DNA of 8,771 nucleotides from Myxococcales bacterium (GTDB lineage Bacteria; Desulfobacterota_B; Binatia; UBA1149; SPBQ01). Shown piece after piece: positions 1 through 5,925 of this stretch. The stretch spans positions 1 to 8,771 of the forward strand of contig SPBQ01000067.1 in assembly GCA_004525875.1 (NCBI GenBank), read 5' to 3'. Below the pieces are notes generated by a model. It was given only the letters and a program-made list of their open reading frames with translations, ran no database searches and was not told where the DNA came from. Position 1 is the first letter of the stretch. Each line of letters opens with the position of its first letter. Made by a program: the position numbers and the translations under genes.

Positions 1-78
1 GCGACGCTGAACGCAGGCGCCGGCCAGGCGGCGGGCGCCTATACCGGTACGTTCGACGTCACCGTCTCCTACCAGTAG
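1..78 (+). CDS. C-terminus of a DUF4402-like secreted protein (5' part outside window)
   Basis: Frame 1 is open from the first base and stops at TAG (76-78), giving 25 residues that end in AYTGTFDVTVSYQ. A glycine/alanine-rich turn followed by a G-x-Y-x-G-T-F-x-V-T-V-x-Y-Q strand at the extreme C-terminus is typical of DUF4402 proteins, small secreted beta-sandwich proteins related to pilus or coat subunits. Only the last strand or two is visible, so the family call rests on one short motif. The gene converges on the NTF2-like gene with a 42-base gap. That gap contains a GC-rich inverted repeat (cgcgcc-c-ggcgcg) without a T-run, which could weakly help termination. Confidence 0.6.
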   Translation, partial: ATLNAGAGQAAGAYTGTFDVTVSYQ

Positions 79-120
79 CTCGAACCACGAGTCCATCGAG
101 TCTGGCGCGCCCGGCGCGTC

Positions 121-567
121 TCAGACGTAGCGGGGGTCCAGCTCGAGCCCGTTCGCCTGCTGCCAGGCGAGCGCATCGGCGTCCACCGAAGCGTCGTAGC
201 GATCGGCCAGGTAGGCGATCTTTCCGTCGCGGAAGCGCGCCTCGGAGCGACCGCGCAGCACGTAAGGCTCCAGCCCTTCCTTCTTGTACGTCACTGACCA
301 GCTCACCCGCATCTCGTCGCCGTCGAGCTCCGGGCCGCTGTCGATCGCGACGTCACGCCCGTCGAACTTGCGATCGAAGCCGTCGAGCGACTTCTTCATC
401 CCCTTGAAGATCGCGGTGGGTCCGTCCAGGCGGCAGCCGAACGAGCCGCTGTCCACCTCGTAGACGGCGTCCTCGCAGAAGTGCTTGAGGAGACGCGACC
501 AGTCGTCGTCGGCCAGCGTCTCTTCGAACTCGCCAGCGTACGCAATGAAACTCTCGATGTGGCTCAT
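121..567 (-). CDS. NTF2-like / SnoaL-like domain protein
   Basis: A 148-residue protein with the layout of the SnoaL-like branch of the NTF2 fold. An N-terminal helix leads into DDDWSRLLKHFCEDAVYEVD (about residues 20-39), followed by a G-x-x-A-I helix (GPTAIFKGMKKS, about 49-60), then the curved sheet (MRVSWSVTYKKEG and YVLRGRSEARFRDGKIAYLADRYD). The length is normal for the family. Members are small cone-shaped cytoplasmic proteins that act as isomerases, dehydratases, hydrolases or plain ligand binders, so the fold alone does not give a reaction. No signal peptide is seen. The ATG at 565-567 has no clear Shine-Dalgarno sequence upstream. The gene is transcribed away from the methyltransferase at 631 with 63 bases between the two starts, so both promoters must share that gap. 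Confidence 0.8.
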   Translation of the reverse strand: MSHIESFIAYAGEFEETLADDDWSRLLKHFCEDAVYEVDSGSFGCRLDGPTAIFKGMKKSLDGFDRKFDGRDVAIDSGPELDGDEMRVSWSVTYKKEGLEPYVLRGRSEARFRDGKIAYLADRYDASVDADALAWQQANGLELDPRYV

Positions 568-613
568 GGCGGGGACGCTAGCATCTCGGCGTGTGTCACG
601 GAATCCGCGCCGC

Positions 614-619
614 TATGAT
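614..619 (+). promoter_or_regulatory. candidate -10 element (TATGAT) for the methyltransferase
   Basis: TATGAT matches the sigma-70 -10 consensus at five of six positions and stands out in GC-rich sequence. Transcription would begin near 626, only a few bases before the ATG at 631, giving a nearly leaderless message. This fits the absence of a good ribosome binding site there. No convincing -35 hexamer is present at the usual spacing, so the call is weak. Confidence 0.25.
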
Positions 620-630
620 CTGCAGCCGAG

Positions 631-1299
631 ATGAAGACGCTCACGCACGAGCAGGCTCGCAGGGCCTACGACCGCATCGGGGCCTGGCAGGACACGCAGG
701 CGTTCTACGAGGACGTGGCCACGGCCAGGCTTCGCGAGCACGCCGAGCTCGGATCGGCGAAGGCGGTGTTCGAGTTCGGCTGCGGAACGGGCCGATTCGC
801 CGAGACGCTGCTTCGCGACCACCTCACCCCCTCCGCAACGTACCGCGGCGTCGATCTGAGCCCGCGAATGGTCGAGCTCGCGACCGCCCGCCTGTCGCCG
901 TACGCCGACCGCGCCGTGGCAGCCCTCAGCACCGGCGACCCGCCGACCGGCGAGCCGGACGCATCCTGCGACCGCTTCGTGTCGAGCTACGTCTTCGACC
1001 TTCTCTCCGCGGACGAGATCGCCGCCGTCGTCACCGAGGCCCACAGGATGCTGCACGCCGATGGCTTGCTGTGTCTGACGAGCCTGTCGACCGGGCGTGG
1101 TGCGGGCTCGCGCGCCGTCGCGCGCGCGTGGTCGTTCGTGCATCGCCTCAATCCCGGGCTGGTCGGCGGCTGCCGGCCGATCGAGCTGCTCCGCTTCCTC
1201 GATGCCGCGCACTGGCGCATCCAGCACCGCGAGGTCGTCACGCCCTTCGGGCTTCCCTCCGAGGTGATCGTGGCAGCGCGCTGCCTGGACTATTCATGA
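631..1299 (+). CDS. class I SAM-dependent methyltransferase
   Basis: A 222-residue Rossmann-fold methyltransferase. Motif I is clear as VFEFGCGTGRF (residues 46-56), the glycine-rich loop that holds S-adenosylmethionine. The acidic residue ending strand 2 is D75 in YRGVDLSPRM, and the motif IV region is DRFVSSYVFDLLS (about 114-126), followed by the HRMLHADGLLCLTSLS segment (about 138-153) usual in ubiE/Coq5-like and Methyltransf_11/25 enzymes. The length fits a single-domain small-molecule enzyme, but the substrate cannot be read from sequence. The start at 631 places about 45 residues before motif I, which is normal. The last five codons and the TGA stop (1297-1299) lie inside the palindromic repeat at 1283-1459, so the C-terminus CLDYS may have been supplied by that element. 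No partner gene is adjacent on this strand. Confidence 0.88.
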   Translation: MKTLTHEQARRAYDRIGAWQDTQAFYEDVATARLREHAELGSAKAVFEFGCGTGRFAETLLRDHLTPSATYRGVDLSPRMVELATARLSPYADRAVAALSTGDPPTGEPDASCDRFVSSYVFDLLSADEIAAVVTEAHRMLHADGLLCLTSLSTGRGAGSRAVARAWSFVHRLNPGLVGGCRPIELLRFLDAAHWRIQHREVVTPFGLPSEVIVAARCLDYS

Positions 1300-1459
1300 A
1301 GCACTCTGCTCCGACGCCCAAACGCCCGCCATCTCGGGCCGTGCTCGCTCTTCACTCGTCAACGTACTGTCCAGTACGTCTCCTCGCTCATCACTGCGCT
1401 TGGCCCGATCTGACGCGCGTTTGTGCGTCTCGCGACGAGCGTTCACGAATAGTCCAGGC
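1283..1459. repeat. long imperfect palindromic intergenic element
   Basis: The stretch folds back on itself over about 177 bases. The outer ends, gcctggactattcatgaa (1283-1300) and its complement at 1442-1459, match at 17 of 18 positions. The centre is a perfect acgtactg-tc-cagtacgt (1362-1379). Between them the arms share blocks such as GACGC-CAAACGC and TCGGGCC in register with mismatches. It lies between two convergent genes: it contains the stop codon of the methyltransferase, and its right edge touches the TAG of the glycosyltransferase gene. It has no coding capacity that I trust. It resembles a REP/BIME-type or MITE-like mobile repeat, and transcripts from either side would form a long hairpin that could act as a bidirectional terminator. 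Only one copy is in the window, so its repetitive nature is inferred. Confidence 0.7.
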
Positions 1460-3108
1460 TAGCGGCCTGCATCGCCACTCGAGTTATCGAGACTACCGAG
1501 CTTTAGCTCGAGGATGACGAAGCGCGGGTCGGTGCCGCGGTAGACGGGGGTGATCGCTCCCGGATGGCGTCGACGATAGTCACTTGCAAGCTCGTACAGC
1601 GCCTCCTCTTCCGGGAACGCCGGCATCGGCGACAAGAAGAGATAGCGTGGCCGATGCGTCTCGAGCACACGGTCAAAGTCATCGAGGGTGCCCGCCAGCG
1701 GCAAGTTCGCCCCGTAGTACAGGGCTTCCGGTCGGGGTACGAACAGCCTCACGGCTCGCCTGCTCGTGTAGAGCGACGTCATCGTCTCGAAGCCGGTGGC
1801 GATGATGTCATCGGGCTCGCTTCGCTCGCGAAGCCAGTCGAACGCCTCCATGTACGACCGCCAGGCTACGGTTGGTCCGGGTCGCATGAAGTACGGATAC
1901 CCGGAACGTCGGCTCGCAGTGGAGTACTCGACAAGCAGCGTGTAGTTGAGCGCCACCGCTGCGAGGAGGATCAACATGCCCGGCGCGTCCGCGGCACGCT
2001 TCGGCAAGGTGACGGCGAAGACTCTGCGCAGCAACTCGAAGAATCCGGCGGCGAGCAGCGGCAATACGGGGATCACGAAGCGGTCGGGCGCCCACGGCCA
2101 GAGGCACACCAGCGCCAGGTAGCCGGCGAGAACGATCGGAAGGGGGCGCAGCTGTCTGCACTCCATGCCGATCCAGACCCAGGGGACCACGCCGATCGCC
2201 GCGACCAACACCGCCGCAGAGTCGAACCTCTCGTACAGCTCAGCTGCGAAACCTTCGAAACCGATGTGAGTGAAAGCGGCGAGTGCCTTGCCAAGGTTGG
2301 CCCAGATCACTCGCGGCCCGAGTGAGCCGTAGGCCTGCGTCCACCAGCCGAAGTAGTCGGTCTGGTAGCTGATGATCGGGTCGGTGGCTACGGCCATCGC
2401 CCCTGTTGCCACCCATGCGAGCCACGGTAACGCCGTCAGCCCCACCCCGGCGGCGATCCAGCGCAGGCGGCGACCTTGTAGCGCCAGTGCGAGCAGCGCC
2501 GCCGGCGCAACGACGACGCCCACACTGCGGCACAAGAACGGGACTGCGAGCGCCACGCCGACGAGGAATTCCGTCCGTCTCGCCACCGGGTCGAGGTCGG
2601 ATCGGCCGAGGCGGTCGGTAGCCCACAGCGCTCCCACCAGCAAGAGCGCAAACGGCATCTCGGACAGAGTCGTGGTTGCGTAATAGAGAACATTCGAAGC
2701 GGATGCGCAGAGCAGCGTGCCGGCGAAGGCCGACGATCGGGCCACGTAACCGAATCGAACCAGGTAGAGGTAGGCACAGGCCAGGCTCGCAGCCGCCATC
2801 AGTAAGGTGAGGACTTGCATCGCGACGATCCGCTCGGCCAGCGATCCGCCCGCGGCCCAAGCCAGTGCGAGCGTAGCTGGATACAGGATCGGATACTTCG
2901 TCTGCGGCGGTGCCTCTGGCAGGTTGATCAACCGGTAGCCTTCGCCTCCGGCCAAGGCCTTCGCCGTCAGCGCGTACACTCCGTCGTCGTGGAATGCGCC
3001 GCAGACTCCCGGCACCATGCGCAAGTAGCCTCCGAGTAGCAGCGCGAGCGCTACGCTAGCAGCGACGACGACATCGACGCGCTTGAGTGGTTCGACGGCC
3101 GTCATCAT
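1459..3108 (-). CDS. GT-C fold integral membrane glycosyltransferase (PMT_2/ArnT-like)
   Basis: A 549-residue polytopic protein. After a first membrane helix (about residues 12-28) comes a loop with FHDDGVYALTAKAL (39-52), whose D41-D42 pair sits where GT-C enzymes place their catalytic acidic motif, then KYPILYP (71-77), a pattern common in PMT_2/GT39/GT83-like proteins. Many further hydrophobic helices follow, then a soluble C-terminal domain from about residue 409, beginning near AWRSYMEAFDWLRERSEPDD, as is usual in this family. Such enzymes take a sugar from a polyprenyl-phosphate donor and transfer it to lipid, glycan or protein on the periplasmic side; donor and acceptor are unknown here. 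The start overlaps the upstream glycosyltransferase stop in ATGA. Two ATG codons are in tandem (3106-3108 and 3103-3105). The GGAG upstream is 3 bases from the first and 6 from the second, so the second may be used. Small inverted repeats (1478-1491 and 1497-1510) lie in the last codons. Confidence 0.85.
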   Translation of the reverse strand: MMTAVEPLKRVDVVVAASVALALLLGGYLRMVPGVCGAFHDDGVYALTAKALAGGEGYRLINLPEAPPQTKYPILYPATLALAWAAGGSLAERIVAMQVLTLLMAAASLACAYLYLVRFGYVARSSAFAGTLLCASASNVLYYATTTLSEMPFALLLVGALWATDRLGRSDLDPVARRTEFLVGVALAVPFLCRSVGVVVAPAALLALALQGRRLRWIAAGVGLTALPWLAWVATGAMAVATDPIISYQTDYFGWWTQAYGSLGPRVIWANLGKALAAFTHIGFEGFAAELYERFDSAAVLVAAIGVVPWVWIGMECRQLRPLPIVLAGYLALVCLWPWAPDRFVIPVLPLLAAGFFELLRRVFAVTLPKRAADAPGMLILLAAVALNYTLLVEYSTASRRSGYPYFMRPGPTVAWRSYMEAFDWLRERSEPDDIIATGFETMTSLYTSRRAVRLFVPRPEALYYGANLPLAGTLDDFDRVLETHRPRYLFLSPMPAFPEEEALYELASDYRRRHPGAITPVYRGTDPRFVILELKLGSLDNSSGDAGR

Positions 3109-4733
3109 CGACTCCGCGGCTGTCTGGTGGGTCCGGCCTTGATGACAGTGTAGACAGCACCGTCCCGGCCGATCGTCTTCGCGATTGGCGCGCCGGCGAA
3201 TTTCTTGTCCTGCGCGTAGCGAGTGGTCGCGACGTAGAAGTCGTAAGGCGGCGGCAGCTCGGCGAGGTCAACGGTGTCCGGGAGCGTACGCATGCGCACG
3301 TCGTCGGCGAGGTAGTATCGCGCGCAGAGTCGGTTGAAGCGATTGGCCGCGACGAGGACGTGCACGGGCCTCTTCGATGACTCGGCCTCGTGGTTGACCC
3401 ATTCGATCGCTTCCTTGTAGCTCGCTGTCCAGTAATCGGTCTCGTAGGCGGTGTGGGCTTCGCCCACACCGCCTACGAAGACGTTGAAGTAGGTCATCTG
3501 ATATGGATGGAGGCGGAACATCGTGAGGGCTGGTGCCACGATGGCGATCAGCACGGCCACGCAGACAACGCGACCGGGGATCCGGCCGGTCAGGCGCTGC
3601 GCGACAGCCTCTCCTCCGAGCCCGGCGAGCACTGCGATGGCCGGAAGCACGAACAGAAAATGGCGCAGGCCGTCGTAGACATTGACCCGCAGAACCGTGA
3701 CCACGACCAGCGGGACGAAGAGCCACAGCTCGACGATCCACATGAGGAACGCCCGATCCGAGCGCGGCCGGCCGATCTGCTCTCTCGCCGCCGCGACCAA
3801 CCCGAGGCCCGCGAGCAGGAGCGTCGCGGGCGGTGTGGTGATCAGCAGGTACTTGGTCAGGTAGTACCACGGCAGACGATCGCTCATGTAAGTCCGACCT
3901 TCGAACAGGACCGGAAATGTGCTGGTGAAGCGGGCGGCTTCCCGCATCGCCTCCAGCGGACGCGAGACCACGCTCGCGTGAGCCCACGGCCACGCAGCGA
4001 CCATGACCACCCATGCGACACCGAGGCACAAGACGGGAGTGGCCAGCAGCGTGGTGACAGAACGCCTGCGTTCGCCGGTGGTAGCGGTCGGTCCCCTTGA
4101 CACTCGTTTCCACGCCAAAGCCGCCGCGAGTAGCGTGGTGAGAATCGGGAACGCGCCGGGTCGCACGGCCAGACACAGGCCGAAGGCGAGGCCGCAGATC
4201 AACACACGGCTCCAGCGAATGGCCGCGCCCTCGAGCATCCGCGCCATGGCCAGCATCGACCACGCGAACGCACACGCCAGCGGGATGTCCTTCGGGTTGT
4301 TGAACGCGTGCCCGTAAAACCGTGGCATCATCAGCAGTGCCAGGGGTGCCAGGACGAGGACGGCAACGCTGCCCAGCGCCAAGCCGTAGCGCGCGACGGC
4401 GAGGACCGTCATCAGCCCGCTCAGCGCAAGCACGAGGTGTCTCGACTCCAGATCGAACGCCGGGAGCAGGCGAGCCAGGGCGGCCGGAATCAAGTCGGCG
4501 AGCGGCCCGTAGTAGCGGAGGTTGAAGAACTCGTTGCACGTCGTGTCGCGCAGGCCGGACTCGAAGTAGCGCAGTAGCAGGTCGCCGTGCGTGATGTGCA
4601 CGCGCTCGTCCCAGGTGATGCCGTAGTCGCGGTAGCTCGCAGCGATCACGGCGACGCCGACGATCAAGAGCGTGCAAATCCAGAGACGGGTCGTACGTTG
4701 AAGCGCTACCGTGTCGCGGTCTCTTGGTTGCAT
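3105..4733 (-). CDS. GT-C fold integral membrane glycosyltransferase (ArnT/PMT-like)
   Basis: A 542-residue polytopic protein with one helix at about residues 17-33, then SYRDYGITWDERVHITHGD (33-51). D42-E43 in this first outer loop are the likely GT-C catalytic acidic pair. A second conserved loop reads PRFYGHAFNNPKDIP (137-151), typical of a subgroup of bacterial family-39-like transferases, and near the C-terminus come HPYQMTYFN and YETDYW before a short soluble region. About ten to twelve membrane segments are visible by eye. The role would be transfer of a sugar from an undecaprenyl-phosphate donor at the periplasmic face; the acceptor is not known. The stop overlaps the next glycosyltransferase gene (ATGA at 3105-3108), implying one transcript and coupled translation. 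The gene begins 51 bases after the upstream membrane-protein gene. No good ribosome binding site is seen before 4733. A perfect 17-bp hairpin lies inside the gene at 3442-3478. Confidence 0.85.
   Translation of the reverse strand: MQPRDRDTVALQRTTRLWICTLLIVGVAVIAASYRDYGITWDERVHITHGDLLLRYFESGLRDTTCNEFFNLRYYGPLADLIPAALARLLPAFDLESRHLVLALSGLMTVLAVARYGLALGSVAVLVLAPLALLMMPRFYGHAFNNPKDIPLACAFAWSMLAMARMLEGAAIRWSRVLICGLAFGLCLAVRPGAFPILTTLLAAALAWKRVSRGPTATTGERRRSVTTLLATPVLCLGVAWVVMVAAWPWAHASVVSRPLEAMREAARFTSTFPVLFEGRTYMSDRLPWYYLTKYLLITTPPATLLLAGLGLVAAAREQIGRPRSDRAFLMWIVELWLFVPLVVVTVLRVNVYDGLRHFLFVLPAIAVLAGLGGEAVAQRLTGRIPGRVVCVAVLIAIVAPALTMFRLHPYQMTYFNVFVGGVGEAHTAYETDYWTASYKEAIEWVNHEAESSKRPVHVLVAANRFNRLCARYYLADDVRMRTLPDTVDLAELPPPYDFYVATTRYAQDKKFAGAPIAKTIGRDGAVYTVIKAGPTRQPRSR
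3442..3478. repeat. perfect 17-bp inverted repeat with 3-base loop inside a glycosyltransferase gene
   Basis: tcgtaggcggtgtgggc (3442-3458) and gcccacaccgcctacga (3462-3478) are exact reverse complements separated by ttc. In the minus-strand gene it covers about residues 419-431, in the run VGGVGEAHTAYE just before DYW. A stem this long with a three-base loop would be very stable in mRNA or single-stranded DNA and is unlikely by chance. It may be a trapped palindromic insertion that kept the reading frame, or an assembly fold-back artefact. Confidence 0.8.
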
Positions 4734-4784
4734 GTCAACCGTAGCTGGCGTCGGGCCAGCACCCGGCGATGTGAGTGGGCCGCG

Positions 4785-5768
4785 CTACCTGGGGGTAGTC
4801 CGAGCGTGAGCACCGCGCGGGAGCCGCACAAGCTCTCGTCCGATATTCACGAACGTCTGATGGTCGAGCGGAAACTCCAGGAAGACATGCAGGAAGCTGA
4901 GCGTGAACAAGGTAAGCATCCCTATCCGGTAGTCCCACGCGTACAGGCCCAGCGACGCGATCCACAGGGCGACGTTGACGATGGCCCAGGGCCTAGGAAT
5001 CTTGTGCCACTGAATGACCGATGTCTTCGAGAACCAGTTGAGAAAGTGGTACGTGTAGGCAAACGCGATGAATCGCATGAGCATCACGCCCGGCGCCGAG
5101 TAGTAGACGTCGCTCTCTCCCGCCAATGGGCTCATTCCCAACCATGCCGAGAGCTCCACGTTGAGCGGCGCGAACAGCTCGTAGCTCTCGACCGTGTACG
5201 AACTGAGCGGGTGCGCCGGCGACTGGAACAAGAAAAAACTTGCACTACACGCGGCGAAGATCGCGAGCGACGCGAATCCCGTCGCGCTGCGTGAGCGCAG
5301 GGCACCGTAGAGCATGAACGCCGCCGTGAACAAGTAAACATGGATGATCGTCGGGATGAACGTCACGAATATCACACGTGAGGCGTCGAGATCGCTGATC
5401 AGTCGCGCGACGACGAAGGATCCTCCGGCGGTGGCTACCTTGACCCAGAGGCTGTCGAAGAATGCGATCGCGAACGCGCTTGCAAATGCGACGATGACGA
5501 TCGTCGTCGCCCACCCCGTGGCATCGATGCCGGTGGCCACGAACTTCAGGAGCCCGACGCACGCGCACAGCAGCACGAGCAAGATGTAGTCGTTCTTGCC
5601 GGTCGTGAAGTAACCGCGGGTATGCAGCCAGGAGATCTGGGTGAGGTAGTGCAGCGGTCCGAGCACCGCGTAGGAGAACAGGAAGAGCTCGAAGGGAAGA
5701 ACGAACGCCGCGAGGCAGGCGCCGATCATCAGGCCGACGTTGAGGAGATTTACCTGATCGAGGCTCAT
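4785..5768 (-). CDS. polytopic membrane protein of unknown function, histidine-rich
   Basis: A 327-residue protein with about eight hydrophobic segments. I do not recognise a named family. Marked sequences are LGPLHYLTQISWLHTRGYF (36-54), IPTIIHVYLFTAAFMLYG (138-155), AYTYHFLNWFSKTSVIQWHK (237-256) and SFLHVFLEFPLDHQTF (291-306). Histidines 40, 49, 143, 241, 255, 294 and 303 sit within or at the ends of membrane helices, many beside aromatic residues, which recalls membrane di-metal or haem enzymes (desaturase/hydroxylase or Brp/Blh-like) without matching their exact motifs. This is a structural hint only. The ATG at 5766-5768 was chosen because it lies just before the first helix; an in-frame ATG at 5862-5864 would add 32 arginine-containing residues without a membrane segment. 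The gene leads a same-strand run into two GT-C glycosyltransferases, so a role in envelope glycolipid or glycan formation is possible. Its DNA is visibly lower in GC than the carboxyltransferase upstream. Confidence 0.78.
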   Translation of the reverse strand: MSLDQVNLLNVGLMIGACLAAFVLPFELFLFSYAVLGPLHYLTQISWLHTRGYFTTGKNDYILLVLLCACVGLLKFVATGIDATGWATTIVIVAFASAFAIAFFDSLWVKVATAGGSFVVARLISDLDASRVIFVTFIPTIIHVYLFTAAFMLYGALRSRSATGFASLAIFAACSASFFLFQSPAHPLSSYTVESYELFAPLNVELSAWLGMSPLAGESDVYYSAPGVMLMRFIAFAYTYHFLNWFSKTSVIQWHKIPRPWAIVNVALWIASLGLYAWDYRIGMLTLFTLSFLHVFLEFPLDHQTFVNIGRELVRLPRGAHARTTPR

Positions 5769-5784
5769 CGGCGACGCGGGCGCG

Positions 5785-5813
5785 AGTATCTCAGCTCGAA
5801 GGCACCAATCCAA
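5785..5813 (-). promoter_or_regulatory. weak candidate sigma-70 promoter for the membrane protein/glycosyltransferase block
   Basis: On the minus strand, TTGGAT (5808-5813) and GATACT (5785-5790) are exactly 17 bases apart. They match TTGACA at three of six and TATAAT at four of six positions. Transcription would start near 5778, about ten bases before the ATG at 5768. The 157-base gap above this start is otherwise without a gene; its only other visible structure is a short hairpin, ggcgc-gaat-gcgcc (5878-5891), which might end the upstream transcript. Both calls are weak. Confidence 0.2.
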
Positions 5814-5925
5814 GAGCGGGGGACGGGATACGGTCTCGTTCGCCCTTCCCTCCGAGGAGATCATTGCCGCGCGTGTTGGCGCGAATGCGCCCTCCGGGTC
5901 TGAGCTCCGCGGACCGCGCTTCGGT

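Noticed and set aside
613..1227. 204-residue minus-strand open frame opposite the methyltransferase
   Set aside because: It lies antisense to a clear Rossmann methyltransferase and has no recognisable domain.
591..1517. 308-residue plus-strand open frame
   Set aside because: It overlaps the methyltransferase in another frame, is extremely arginine/alanine rich and shows no family motif; it is a shadow caused by high GC.
1819..1834. 7-bp inverted repeat gcttcgc/gcgaagc inside the second glycosyltransferase gene
   Set aside because: It is short, GC-rich and within coding sequence, so it is expected by chance.
3268..4677. 469-residue minus-strand open frame
   Set aside because: It is out of frame with the GT-C glycosyltransferase, full of arginine and histidine, and lacks membrane segments; it is a shadow.
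4744..4760. 6-bp hairpin in the 51-base gap between the membrane protein and glycosyltransferase genes
   Set aside because: The stem is short and has no T-run; it is not enough to call a terminator or regulator.
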